NCBI GenBank assembly: GCA_025642065.1 | Contig: JAODUP010001454.1 | Coordinates: forward strand, 21,183-85,182 | Direction of reading: 5' to 3' | Source: Paralvinella palmiformis | Taxonomy: Eukaryota; Annelida; Polychaeta; Terebellida; Alvinellidae | Length of the DNA stretch: 64,000 bases | Shown here: positions 42,997 through 58,620 of the stretch, in pieces | How the letters are laid out: the number at the start of each line of letters is the position of its first letter | How positions within the stretch are numbered: the stretch's first letter is position 1 | Position numbers and translations under genes: made by a program | Notes under the pieces: generated by a model | Seen by the model: the letters and a program-made list of their open reading frames with translations, nothing else | What the model was told of the DNA's origin: nothing | The model's database searches: none

Positions 42997-44649
42997 TTTT
43001 TGTATGTTATTATATGAGAATACATTGTTCTTCACATCAGCAAGAGCCGTTAATAACAGGCTGTTTATGGTGATAATAGCACACCCGACATTATTATAAT
43101 AAATAATAAATAATTATCTTTCATCATCGTACTATGATAACTAACGTCCTGATGACTTCGGTGAACGCATATCGTCTTCGTGTTAATTAACTACCTCTAA
43201 GTTCTTTAGTTGATCAGTTTATGTAATACTCTTAGATGTCCATTCTGATATTCCCAAATCTTCCATCATTATAGTTAAACGATGCTCAATGGAATATGAA
43301 ACCGGAAGTAGAATGTCAGTTACTTCAGATTTAGCAGTAATCACCAATTCAATAGCAATATGAAATATTTAACTTTAAAATTTAAAAAAAATGCATTTTC
43401 ATTCATTTGAATAAGGTTCCATGAACTAAGTAACATGTCACCATTTAGAAATTCCTTAATAGGTCTACCCAGGGATAGCAACTAAATATAAGATCCAAAC
43501 TTCTGAACAAAATATAATCTCTAGCATAACCGTCATCTTATTTCTCTCACTCTAATCATCCATTTATAGATTCATTTATTTAATGACCGCTGACTAAACA
43601 ACAAGGTAAATAATTCACTCACTCGCTCTCTGTCTGGCCAGCATGTGTTCACATTTTAACTAAACACTCACACACTGCATCACTTATTCAATCGCCCACA
43701 CTCATTCAATTGACCACATTCTCTCAACCAGGTACTATGACTGAGTAAATCGCATGTTTGTTTAGTCTTAAATAGTCACTCGAACAATAATTAGTATCAA
43801 CGAACATAGTATTTGGTTACACCTGGCATCTAATAAAAGAACATTTAAAAATAAATAAACTAACCTTTCTCTCTATCAAATGCTATTGCAACATATATTT
43901 CTTTTGTAATGGAACATTGTTATATTCGGTTTTCATTTCCATTAAAGCATTAAAATTGAAAACATATAAAGAAAATATTTTAAGGTATATCGTTTCATAA
44001 ATGATGCCATAGAAAAGAATGCTAAGATCCTCCTCCTTTATACCATATGATATTATCGGAATCTAGATCTCCAATAAATAGATCAGAATGCAATTTCACC
44101 AATTTCTACGGGATCTACCAGGAGACACTACTCTTCTAATGGGAATCGAGTGCACAAAGGAGGAATAAGAGAAGTCCAAGAATTAAACTAGAAAATATTA
44201 AATTAACACCAATTCACAATTTTGCACCAAAACAAGTAGCTTATAAGTGACAGAATAATTGTTTTCTTCTTCTTAACTATCTTGCTAAGACAGGCAAATT
44301 AGCTTTAATATAATACCATGAAGCTATCTATCTCGTTAAATTAATTGTTTTATAAATATGAACTAGCCAAGTAATATTAATTCTAATACCGTAGTATCGT
44401 TAACATGACTATAATGGTTGCCTTCGTTAGAATATACTACATTTTAAAATGCATTAACATTGTGAGATCAGCACCTACAAATTAATGACAGAATAAATGA
44501 ATGGATGGATGGGAAGTATATTGAATGGATCATTGGCTGGCTGACTTAATGGATGGATAGATGAATGGATTATAGAACATAGAAATTGTATATGCGAACA
44601 TCAATATATGTAGAATGAGACGTATAGATCGATGGATGAATGGATGGAT
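42997..44649. repeat. Tandem segmental duplication, unit 2
   Basis: Near-identical head-to-tail copy of the preceding unit, offset by 1,652-1,653 bp throughout. The junction falls where a GGAT tetranucleotide tract meets TTTTTGTATG. Such near-identity is unlike every other repeat in the window, so the duplication is either very recent or an assembly artefact. Confidence 0.95.
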
Positions 44650-44790
44650 TGATATATCATCGAATTTATGGGGCGGATGTTTGGATTGATGGATAGTTAT
44701 ATGGATGCATGCTTCGTGCATTTATGAATGTTGACTGGGGAGAAGAATTAATTAATAAATAGATGGATGGATGGATGGACTAATTCTGGC
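44650..44790. repeat. GGAT/GATG tetranucleotide tract
   Basis: A degenerate GGAT array continues past unit 2, with a clean GATGGATGGATGG stretch at about 44762-44777. Confidence 0.8.
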
Positions 44791-46271
44791 TCCCTGGATG
44801 GTTGGTTTGTTATTCGGCTGCCTGGCTGGTACATTAATTGTTTATTGCTTTAACCATTAATCTAACATTCTTAAGTATAATGTATTCGTAAAAGGACTTT
44901 TTCGTTAATGCTTTCAGAATGGTTTTGCTATTATCATTAAAAAGGGGTTTTTGAATGTCTGATTGAACAAAATCAAATGAAACACACTGGTTCGGGAAAT
45001 TTTGTTTACATTTACCTGTTGTTTGTTATAACTACTTAACTTAGTCGAAAATAATACATACCTCCAAAGTCAGGTTTTTTCATGAAATTGTATCCGAAAA
45101 ATCAAATGAAACTTAATATCTCAACAAAAACTAAAAAAAAACAAGAAAGAAGACAGTTACAGTATATTTCTCACAATTATTAAGGTGGCTATGAACTAAC
45201 AACTTAGACCAAATATCTGTTGGCAAAATATCAATGAAGAATATCATTCATTATGCGACTTAACCCATTGACTGGTGGTTTTGTTCAGAAGGGCCTCAGA
45301 TGTTTAAATTATAATATTTAAAATAGTTTTACATCATAAAAAGGCAAACCGAATTGAAATTATATCTCTGCTTAATACCGTTCTTATAGCTATAGAACCA
45401 GAATATGAACATGTTTTCACTTTGCTGGTAACAGACGGACAATAGTCTGATGGATTAACACCTGGAGCGAAACACAATAAACATCGATGTGCACTTGTAA
45501 CCTGAGCCAAAACTTATTTTAGTACAAATTGACCTCTTGAAATAATAATGTTACAGCGGTGTTATATATTATGGTTAGTCGGTGAGTGTTAATCTACAAT
45601 TTCTGTTACGAAATATAAAACACAGTGAGAATCAAGGTGAAACGTGCATGCTGTCCCAGTGAAACTGATTCACGTCCTTGTCTTTATAGCGGCATTCTGG
45701 GGTGATCCCTAAAGCACTAAAAATTTAAAGACGTTCTACTTAAGTAATGAATCCCAACTCTGGTTTATTAACTGAAATTGTTTCGATTCTTCCTGTTTTC
45801 AATTAAACTAGGCGATAGGAAGGTTACACGATCCAATGTATATATCTTACAGATGGCTAATGGGCCGTTATTGCAACAGGCGCATATCAGCGAACAATTA
45901 GATGTTATAACAGTTCGATTCTGTTGAAGATGTTGAGGAACCCAACTTCTATCGATTGCTAGATAAAGCTGTATTTTGTACAAATTGGTATTAAATATTC
46001 ACATAATGTTTCACTCAGAATATTACCACGCGCCACTAATTAACCTAAGTAGTTGATCTAAGTTAGATGAGTCAATATCTGATTGGAGCTAATATGTAGA
46101 TTATAATGAAGTACATTTTTAGTCTGCATTTCTTAATGTCTTAAATGATAACCAAATATCACCGACCATCAAACGTAGCTATGACAATAACATAATTTTG
46201 ATTCACAAAGCACTGCTATAATTTTATTTTTGCAATTACATGTATAGATGATATTCCTGTATAAAACCTTT

Positions 46272-46309
<38 letters not shown>

Positions 46310-48464
46310 TCGTACCCCACGAAAGCGACTATCTTACTAAAACGACAATCAAATTACAGTCACTTGGATTTTGTTACCGTTTTATACCAACTTGTCCCTC
46401 ACTACATTAACCACCTTGCTACGTTGACCACCATACCACAGTTACCACCTAAATTCAGTCCCAATTGCAAATATTAATTCTTTCATAAAAATCAAGATAC
46501 ATGTATAATATTTTGTCTAGCAAAATCCATTTATATGACATTTCACCCACTTACAGCTGCAATTATAAGATTAATAAATATTACATGATTCCTCAAGTGC
46601 ACAATGCTTTCATCATTAATTAACTCTCCAAGTAATTGCTTGTATTTTCTCTTGTCATCTGACTGATATATACTTCTAACTGCTATTTGTATGTTAGTGG
46701 ACATGGTGTTAAAGCTATTGGAGTGATTATTTCAACTATATGCAACTTCAAGTATCCTGAAAAACTACGTGAGTGTGACCTAATTGTCAATTTGTGCTAG
46801 TGACAACTGCGACTTCATTAACATCACTGCTATTTTATGTTTTATAACAAAGTTGGACTCTTAGTATCCAATCATTACTTTGATTTGATATAAGTCGATC
46901 TACTCTAAGCCATATTTGAGGATAATTAAGGCGTTGATCCTCCTTTTGCTAAAACAACATTATCACCAAAACACTAATATCCTCTATTGGATCTTAGCAG
47001 CTTTTAGTGGAACGGGCGAAATGAGCAAATAATTGTATTTTCCTCATATAATAAAATATTTTCATTGATATTTTTTTGTTATCTCTACTTAGTCTAGTAA
47101 AGCATTTTCATTATTGTAATCTATATTTAGTGCATATAAATAACAGGAAAAGGAAGTTTTGTTATATCCTTGTTATATCTCTTTTACGAATTGGTTTCCT
47201 TTGAGAAGACACCATTCGTCCATATGTCCCAATATATCTATCTGACCACCGCGGAATAAATCGACAACCAAACTTCCTTTTTATTAAACTAACGAGCCAT
47301 CTTTAATATGGGTTGTTTAATATAAATTGATAGATTTAAATTTGAATATATTATTTGTTTCGTTTACTGTTAATCAATTAGCATACAATTGTTTTATCTT
47401 TTAATATGTATGCATGAGTCTGATAAATATTCTTACGTTGTAAGTAACCTATATATTTACCAATCAACTGGTTCACATCACATAAGTAAATACAGTATTT
47501 GTAGACTGTCATATCCATCCTGTTTATTTTGTTAGTAACATTGACAGAGATAATGTAAATTTATAATTTCCTCATTTCAGAAACAAATTTTTAACAAACC
47601 TTATAAATTACAGCTGATAGCTAATTGAAGCAACAAAATGTGTGGATAGTAAATTTCGGCGTTTAACATGTCGTATATATTGTTTTCACTCATACAATTT
47701 CTGAGAAAGATATGCTTCATCTTTATTTAAAGTTATCTTATTCATCTGTTCATTGAGGAAGGGTGCTAATAATGTATCACATAATCTAATTTCTGTGTGG
47801 GGCAATTAAATATGTTATTATAACTTATGGAAACAGTTACAAATAAAGTACCTGTAACTAATTAAATCAATTTATATTTTAACATCCTGTGTTTAACTGT
47901 TACTGCATCTTAAGCAGTGATTAAAATCTTTGTCATTCTTTTAATATTAATTTTGCGACGGAATATATTAACTTACATGCTGTAATTTTAATTTTTCAAT
48001 AATTATTGATAATACATAAAATAATCAGAACATATATCTAATGAAATATATTGTGAATATTGACGGATTAGGATCGTTAAATTAATTCATCAAAAACGAT
48101 TCATATATAATTACACTAATACAATTTGTATTTTCCATTAAGTTAAGCATATAGATGTTAGCAGGCCATTTTTATGATATAAATTTAGTTGTATAATAGC
48201 ACAAGAATTGTAATTATTCCAGACGCGGTCCTGTTCGTCTAATACCTGGTATCTAAATCGATATACTTAGTATGTGCGGATCAAACTATAATAGTGTTAT
48301 CAACACTTTGTTCAAAATAATATGTGACGGGTATTTCCTGTATATTGTGATCCTTTTACGATAACATCCTTCCGGCTACAACAAGCTTTTTTGTATACAA
48401 CGAAGTCGGGACACATTTCTGTAAGCATAGACCAGGTGATAATATACATGTAGCTGAGGTAGGT
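44791..48464. other. AT-rich stretch without recognised genes; (TA)n at 46273-46306
   Basis: Frames of at most 71 codons without motifs. No repeat copies, RNA genes or transposon motifs were recognised. Confidence 0.45.
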
Positions 48465-48481
48465 TCTCTCTCTCTCTCTCT

Positions 48482-48553
<72 letters not shown>
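48465..48553. repeat. Compound (CT)n(TA)n microsatellite
   Basis: About 20 bp of CT followed by about 66 bp of TA. Confidence 0.95.
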
Positions 48554-48555
<2 letters not shown>

Positions 48556-48636
48556 GGAGAATGTTATCAATTACAGAATATTATGAACAATTTTATAGAA
48601 GATATTTATAGAAGAATATTCTCAATAAGCCTGAAA

Positions 48637-49464
48637 CATGATGACGTCAAAAAAACCAACAGGCGCGCTTTGCATTGTGGGACTTATAATGGGTCCGCTT
48701 TAACCTTAAACGTCAATGTTCCGGATATGTTATAATCATGCCAAAAACTAACTTCTGCGTACCGTTTGACTCTGCTTATACACCAAAAAAAAACCGGCAC
48801 TGTTGAAAAAGTGTATACCAAAACTGAAAGTCAGATTATAGCTATATGCTAATCGTCCGTCATTGCTACTTTATAAAATGATAGTAAAGTGTGGTATTCG
48901 ACATTGTAAACCATAGTACAATAATATTCACTCCACATATCAAAGACTGTTAAAATGTGGTGTTCGTAGTAAATCACACTAAAACTATATTTAACGAAAA
49001 GAAGAATAGAGTCCAGTATATTGGTAAATTTACTTTATTATGTATGGATATAATGATATGGTAAATTACACTTTATTTACCACTATTATTTCCAATGATC
49101 TAATGGATAATAATATTGGTAAATTACAGTTTATTTGCGCCTTTCACTGTTTAAGTCAATCCTTACACTGACACTGTAATTATAAATTTGACTCCCAGAT
49201 TGTCATTTCGATTTAAAACTACCAACGCTTTCTCATCGTTTCATCCCGCGGCCAACACATGCCAACTTAAATGTTTCTATCGCTTACTAGTGGCATGACA
49301 ATACGGTACGCAGGAGTTAGTTTTTGTCATGATTATAACAGATCCGGAACATTCACGTTTGAGGTTAAAATGGCGCGATTATCACTGTATTATCGCTCAG
49401 CGGACCCCCTAAAAATTGCAATGTAAAGAGCGCCTGGTTTATTTTGTTTTTTGACGTCATCATG
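48637..49464. mobile_element. MITE-like element with long terminal inverted repeats
   Basis: The outermost 18 bases (CATGATGACGTCAAAAAA) are perfectly inverted at the right end. Further inverted blocks follow in the same order on both sides: CAGGCGCGCTTTGCATTG versus CAGGCGCTCTTTACATTG, then GGGTCCGCT. An inner block of about 60 bp includes AATGTTCCGGAT and TTATAATCATG and ends CTGCGTACCG. The left arm is about 128 bp (to 48764) and the right about 161 bp (from 49304). The 540-bp interior has no coding frame but holds repeated GGTAAATTACA-like units (about 49020-49135). I see no clear target-site duplication, so the superfamily is unknown. It is presumably non-autonomous. Confidence 0.82.
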
Positions 49465-50325
49465 CAATGGGTCTATTAGATACTTCGTTTTAACTGTAAT
49501 TTTACATTTACGAAAATCGAACTAGTCGAGGCATCTATTACAAATAATTACGGTACTAGGTACGAACCAATAATGTCCAATTATTTGATAATTCATAATA
49601 TTGTAATTCATCATCATTACTTCAAACGGAGCAACAATGTCGAATTATATTAATATTCATAAAACATATCATATAAAAACCAGCGAAAATAAATAATTTC
49701 ATAACTGAGTAGGTACCTGCCCAAAATAAAATTTCCATATTAACCCAAAGTTTAATTAGATGATGCAGATAATAATTATCAATTACCAAATATGAATTAA
49801 AACTTTAGAATATTTAAGACTCACCAATTTGTTTGTTTTAACTGAAAATATTAAAAACAATAAATAAAGCCTGAACAATTCACCTTAACACATTATATAT
49901 TTTCCAGCTGTGATTATCCTAATTGTTAGTTAATTGATGAACAGGAAAGGTATGTATACATGACGCACACAAATGTGTAGCAACATAATACAATATTATA
50001 GAAACGTATCAGGAGTTATAGTATAATATTGACTGTAAGATAAAACACTTGTAGTAGATATATATACCAAATAGAGATTATAAGATGTTCTCGAAAATGA
50101 AACAGTTGCGGAATTTAATATGATGATAAGAAGTTAACTGGATAATATTCATTTTATTTTCGTTAATTTATAGACCACGCCGTTCCAATTGTAAATAACG
50201 CCAAGAAACGGTAGCCGCTTCAAAACAATACCAATCCTGGAAGCACGAAATAACTTAAATGTGTGCCTTTTAACTATTATATGTCTTAAAACATAACAAA
50301 ATATTAAATGTTAATTGCCACTTTT
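49465..50325. other. AT-rich stretch without recognised features
   Basis: Nothing recognised. Confidence 0.45.
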
Positions 50326-50362
50326 GTGCCAATCGTAAGGTGTGTTACCTTATGATTGGCAC
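50326..50362. repeat. Perfectly spaced short inverted repeat (hairpin)
   Basis: GTGCCAATCGTAAGGT, a 5-base loop (GTGTT), then ACCTTATGATTGGCAC: a 16-bp stem with one mismatch. It could be a cruciform, a palindromic remnant of a foldback element, or a small hairpin RNA if transcribed. There is no evidence of transcription. Confidence 0.85.
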
Positions 50363-51419
50363 TATTCCGAAGGTAATAAACGAAGTAATAGGAGTTCGCA
50401 CTTCTCATTTTTATATCGTATTTTTCATTTCATTCAATCTTGCTTCATCTACTATTTGTCATCTTAAGCTAAGCATTATTGTTACTGGTCATTTATCATC
50501 TTTATGATGTGATACAAAAACGTGATATATTTATGATTTGTGCCATTTTATTACTTTTGGGCCTAATTAATGGTAAATAAATAAAGGAAAATGTATATAA
50601 TCCAGAAAATGCAGGGAGCAGATGAGTAAGATACTATTCTTATAGTAACCTTAAATATGGAAAATGCAATGGCAATTTCCGAAAATATATTTATTAATCA
50701 TTTGTTATTATTTAAAAGCACATTAGCTATTCTAGGTCACAATGTCGTAAATAGTGTCAGGGCAACATTAACTTCCGGTTAACCCTCACTTAATCCATCA
50801 AATCAATTCCTCAATTAAGTTATTTATCAGTTCCTCATGTTTATTTTATTGTGGCTTCATTATATTGTCTCTATGGTTATTTCTTAATCATGAAACAATC
50901 AGATACATTACATAATCTACTCAAATACGACGCATACATGTTATATCATGTTTTAATGCCTTAACTAGACTAACCATGTCTCGTGCTGTTATTATATTAA
51001 ACACCTGAACTACTGTTGTGACGCATCAAGTGAGAAAATGTATATATAAAGTCATATATGTAGTACACAATACACCTTTCTAATTATGTTAAAGAACATT
51101 AATTTATACTGTCATGATTAGTCACTTTATCAGTTATATTTTGGGATTAATGTTGGTCAATACACATATAATGGTTAAACTACATACACACCAGTAATAC
51201 TGTATGAAAACATACACAGAAGCGATGTTTACTGGATTCCTTATATGACTCACAATTGCCGCAATGACGTTGTTTTCCGCGAACGCATAATGAAAACGTC
51301 AATGCATTAAAATATATTCAATATTTGATAATATCACAAACTTATCAAAAGGAAATGTCAAATCATTTGAATATAAAGTCATTAGCAGGAAATGTATATT
51401 TGTAAATGATGCAAAACAC
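50363..51419. other. AT-rich stretch without recognised features
   Basis: Nothing recognised. Confidence 0.45.
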
Positions 51420-51520
51420 ATACGTACACACATACACAAACATACACACACACACACACACACAAACAAACACACATAGATTAACAAACACACATACTCA
51501 CACGTCTACAAACACACAAA
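51420..51520. repeat. (CA)n microsatellite, imperfect
   Basis: About 100 bp of ACACAC with AAAC and ATAG interruptions. Confidence 0.9.
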
Positions 51521-53831
<2,311 letters not shown>

Positions 53832-54045
53832 AAAAGCGTCATGATGAAGATTGTTGTTTTATGGCCACTTGTGTGCACAAGGTAGGCTAAATGGGCCGAG
53901 CGACCTCCAAAGGTACTGAGGCGAAGTCAAAGACGAAACAACCGTCAGATATGCCCACGTCGAGATTTAATCACGGGTGGTAGTGATCTGTGGTCCAACA
54001 CGCTACCGCTAGACCACGGAGGCGCCCCCCAAAAAGCGTCATGAT
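53832..54045 (-). mobile_element. tRNA-derived SINE with 14-bp target-site duplication
   Basis: The direct repeat AAAAGCGTCATGAT occurs at 53832-53845 and again at 54032-54045, enclosing a 186-bp insert. On the minus strand the insert begins with a G-rich stretch, then GCGCCTCCGTGGTCTAGCGG and TAGCGTGTTGG. This is a tRNA-like 5' part with a pol III A-box-like TGGTCTAGCGGTAG. About 40 bases on comes a degenerate B-box-like GATTAAATCTCGA. A body of about 100 bp follows (CTTTGACTTCGCCTCAG, TTAGCCTACCTTGTG), with a short AC-rich 3' end (AAAACAACAATC). The degraded B box and imperfect cloverleaf argue against a functional tRNA gene. The intact duplication suggests a moderately recent insertion. 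Confidence 0.88.
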
Positions 54046-55219
54046 AGAATAATTTAAAAATAGTAATAAAGAATATATCGAGAAATAAGACTACAGTTGT
54101 GTTCCACCATGTAGGTAGAAATAGATTTAAATGAAATAGTTTATCGGTACTTTGAAGTAATGCACTACCCATTTCTAAGTTTGTGTCCGGATGGGGTTAA
54201 ATATAGAATATAAAGTAGTGAGACACGACCCTGAACAAGAGAAAAAACCTCTGGTAATGTATACACTTTTTAGTTATCAGAATGTCTTCCCACCTTATAT
54301 ATTGAGGTGCCACGATCATTTCGTTCACATTATCAAGCAAAATTAGAACTATTATATCGTTGCTAAATGCTACATGTTAGTGGAATAGTGCTTTATAACA
54401 GGGTCATATTTACCTGTTATTTATAGCATGACAGGAATAAAACCAGAAAATAAGATATTGTGATCACTGGGACATTCCATATCCGACATTAGTTTTGTGT
54501 AAACATCTGTCTATTGCAGAATGGCCTTTAATCAAACAATTTCCATCTACTAGTAAGTCATAAGTATATTGATTTACCACCAACTATCAAAACTGATTAA
54601 ACTTGATATCATAATAATGGCATTTTATTCTGATTCGGAAAGACCTGTTGCAATGGATAAGTATTATTTTTGTTATTAATCTAAATGCTAGACTGCTCAA
54701 CTAGAAAAATATATATCATGCACGAATAAAGATTATCCCAAGGGAGAGATTGTCTAAAAACTAACCAACATAAACTATAATAGATATATTTTCTAATTAA
54801 CTATATTTGTTAAAGCTGTGGAATAGAACGTCTATATGAATTAATTAATTCATGTATTTGTCATAAATTAACTCATACATTGTTTTGTTGATTGCATCAA
54901 TGGCCGAATGATTTACTGTATGATTCAATGCTAGATTGATTAATTGATTGACTGATTCATTAATTCATTGAATTTATGAAGTATGGATGAATGTTAGGAA
55001 ATATAATGAATGCAAGTAAGAAATATATCACTCATTATCTCACTCTGACTCACAGATCCACTTTGTCAACCAATTAATTAATAACTCAATTTTAATTAGT
55101 GGATTGTTTTTCAGATGAATTATGAGATAGAAAGATATTTTTGCTCTATCTTATCCTAAGGTTAAATCATCAAATTCTGATCGCATTATGATCACGCATT
55201 TCAATGCCATGCTATGCTG

Positions 55220-55267
<48 letters not shown>

Positions 55268-55904
55268 CACTTTTATGAAGATCTATGTCAAGATACTATC
55301 AGGACAGAGATAATTGCTAAATTTTTTACACGTGACGTTTACACGAAATGGGCCAATATTGATTGGAATATTAATTCTAAGCACCACAATTTACAGTAAA
55401 GTATAATAAAACAATATTCAGGTAGAACTTGGTTTCAAGTGAAAAACGCAATTTACTGAAGTTATCACTAAAACTTAATTAAAGTATACTCGATGGGTTA
55501 TGCTCAATGATATTTGTTGTTTAACTGTTTATATGCCTGATTAAGAATTCTAGATCATATCTGCTAAACGTTTAGTCAGGAGTTTGAATCTTGCAGTTTA
55601 TTTCATTATGTAGTAATCTCGAATCAGATCAAGTCAGGTCACAAATGTGTTCGCTTAAGCATCTTCTTCACATTAACTTCCCCCGTTTTCAATCTACTAA
55701 CTACTACTAACTGATCTCGTTGTCGCTTCATATACTTAAATCTAACAGCTCGGTGAACTATTCTTGAGACAAGAAAACAAAAGAATATTCTCAATCGATA
55801 TTCAAATATACTTTTCTCCAACCATTCCAGAAACATATGAGACTGTTTGAATGAAATATATTGAAAACTTCGTAAATATGGTTTCGTTCCAAAATTACAT
55901 GATT
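54046..55904. other. AT-rich stretch; (TA)n at 55219-55265
   Basis: A degenerate GATT/ATTC tetranucleotide zone lies at about 54890-54975. No genes recognised. Confidence 0.45.
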
Positions 55905-56070
55905 TACGTCAGTCAGTCAATCAGCCATGTACTGAGTTACCGAGTCGACATGTTACTGAATGAGATACAGACAAACTGACAGACTGACTGACTGACTGGT
56001 TGACTGACTGACTGACTGCCTGACTGACTGACTGACTGACTGACTGAGTAAATGAATGAATGAAAGAATG
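55905..56070. repeat. GACT/CAGT tetranucleotide array
   Basis: CAGTCAGTCAATCAG at the left, then a cleaner GACTGACTGACTG array (about 55975-56050) ending in GAATGAATGAAAG. Confidence 0.9.
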
Positions 56071-56369
56071 ACTTTCTGAATGTTTCCAATATCTATTCAC
56101 AGAAATAAGTTACCACTAGAGAATATATAAGCTTGGAAATTAATTAGGAGAAAGCCTTCATGATAGCTATTATCTAGGGGAGTTAACTCTAACGAATAAA
56201 GCTTATGTTTCCCACTGTATTTTAACTGATGTCAAGATATATAGCTTATGGCAATATAGCTGTCATTATCTTTATTAAATTGTTCATCATACAAAAAACA
56301 TGCTTTCCTGAGATCTGAATGTTGACAAAGTACATTAGTGACTCAATAAGGTAGGCAAACTCTCACTCA

Positions 56370-56640
56370 TGTACAAATCACTCATATTTTTTTATTCATC
56401 CATTTCTGCTGTTAGCAAATCATCACTACCAGTAGTATCCCTACCACTTGAGTCAATCAATCAATTTGTGACTGGGGGCAGACACAAAAACCAGAGAACA
56501 ATACGAGAAATGTATCACAATCTAAATCTAAATGTGCTTCAAAATAGCTCAAAACATTACATCATTTCCTATTTTTATTTTGTGTTTTTTGGCGATTATT
56601 ACCATTCACTGCAAAGTGGAAATGATGAACGTATCTCAAT
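56370..56640 (+). repeat. Interspersed repeat R3, copy C (partial)
   Basis: CATTTCTGCTGTTAGCAAAT, CTTGAGTCAATCAATCAATT and TCACAATCTAAATCTAAATG align with 35080-35230 in R3 copy B. The 3' part with AGGCTTTGATCT is missing. Confidence 0.6.
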
Positions 56641-56664
56641 CAACCACGGATACTGCGTAAGTTA

Positions 56665-57180
56665 ATGAGTTAATTAGCGAGCAAGCAAGAGAGTGAGTTG
56701 AGTGTGTGGGTAAGTGGGTGATGAAGTGAGTGAGTAAGACTCGTTTTTCTTTGTTTGTTTGTTACTGTTTGTATCTGGCTCTGTCCGTATGTTTGTTCTC
56801 CTGCATTTCTGTCTCCTTCATTTTCAATTCGTGACTCAATCAATGAGTCAGTCAGTCAATCTCTCATGAGGTTGGTTGGTAATTAAATGCCATAGTTATT
56901 TTGTCATTACTGTAATCAAATAATGCCATCAATACCTTTTATATTCATCCATCAACTAGTATGTTATTGATGACGGTAAGAATACAACAAGCTTCTCGCT
57001 CGACAATAATAAGATAATAATAGGTAAGGCTTCATTATAACTGTATGATTTCGAAGTACATTATGGTACTCTATTTATCTCTATAGATGAAAACAGATTT
57101 AATACTTCTTTCACATACCATTTACTTACTCCACACTTTAAGGAGAAAGACACGTTGGCAATGAACACAATAGAATATCT
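56665..57180 (+). repeat. Interspersed repeat R4, copy 2
   Basis: A short GAGT-like array (about 56690-56740) precedes sequence resembling 39600-39960: CAATGAGTCAGTCAGTCAAT, TTTTGTCATTACTGTAAT, GAATACAACAAGCTTCTCGC and CATTTACTTACTCC. The array here is far shorter than the one in copy 1. Confidence 0.6.
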
Positions 57181-58446
57181 TGTCAAAGAAAAATACCTAT
57201 TTATTCATAATTCATTCTCCATAATTCATATACCCAACTGGGGTTCTGATTTTTATTATTCGCCGATTGATTCGTCTTTTGTGCTAAAGGTACAAAATTT
57301 AAACTTTTATATTTATGTTTCCTTTATTTGCTACTTGACATCTAAACGCTTGATTTTAATATGATGTTGCGTCAGATTATAGGAATGAATGGGATAGGCA
57401 ATACTTCGCCAGATTATATTTATTTTGAGAAAACCGGGTAAGAAGCAGGTTTAAAAGAATCTCTTCACGAAATCACGTATTGTACCTATCAAGCCTCCTA
57501 TTATAGGGGAAATTCGGAAAGACACCCTCAAGTTGTAGTGTATAACAAAATACTCTGAAGAAGTGCTCAGCACTGAATAAGCTATATACACGGTATTGGT
57601 GATCAAATATTATGATAAAATTCCGGATCATCATTTTCCATGATTAATTTCATTTGTAGTACTTCATTATTCTCTCCCCGACGAGTGTTTCCTCTTTCCC
57701 TTCGCGTCATTCTCTGTGGAAGTGAATTCACCTATTTAGCCCACTATGTGTGGAAACGTGTTCGGAAAACAGAGACATTTTACTTTATTGTCCCACGTAT
57801 AACAAATATTAGATCTGCTACGCGATGTTTGTCTTTCTTTTGGACAATTCCGTTGTTCAGGAGTAAGGAACTAGATAGTTGATTTGAACAGGTTATCTAC
57901 AAACCATTTCTCGTTTAAATAAATAACAACATTATTTCTTCTGAGTTCATGTAATCTGTCATAATTGAAGATTCCAAAGACCTGAGCCAAATCGTATGGA
58001 GATGCTACTTTTATTGTAGCTGAACTAATTGCATGCAACCATCTCCCAGATGCAGAACATCGGGTTCGACTATAAGATCTTTCAAATCGGAATTAGAAAC
58101 CTATTTTTTTGATATTGTTTTTGGTATCAATTACAAACAAAAATAATAGTTATCCTTTACTTATATTAACCTAATATGTACAGGGACTTTAAATGATTTA
58201 ACTAATTTTGGCGCTTTATTAATTATGCTTTGTCATTGTCATATAACTTGTTTTTGTTCACTAAGCTAATATTTAGGTGTAAAGCTTCTAACTATAGTAA
58301 ATAGATAAATGTATTTCATATAACTAACTTATGAGATTTATCTGTTAGTTAGATGACACATTTATCATTAATATAAATTATAGCTCATCATTTAATTCGT
58401 GTGTTATAAATATAGTAATAATCATACTCATGGTCATGATTGTGGT
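57181..58446. other. AT-rich stretch without recognised genes
   Basis: An 80-codon plus frame (57640-57882) has no recognised domain. Confidence 0.4.
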
Positions 58447-58620
58447 GTGAGTGAGTGAGTGAGTCTGTCAGTAGTTGAATGATTGAGTGATTAAGCGAGT
58501 GAGTGAATCTGTATTTCCGTGAATAAGTCAACCAGTGAGTGAGATTGTCTGCTAGTCTGTTTGTTTATCAATTCCTCAATTAGTCAGTCGTTCTGTCTTT
58601 AATCCAATCAATAAGTGGTT
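58447..58620. repeat. Degenerate GAGT/CAGT tetranucleotide array
   Basis: GTGAGTGAGTGAGTGAG grades into mixed 4-bp units (GATTGAGTGATT, CAGTGAGTGAG, TTAGTCAGTCG). Confidence 0.8.

Noticed and set aside
53950..54031. Functional tRNA gene
   Set aside because: The B box is degenerate, arms do not pair well, and target duplications show a SINE insertion.
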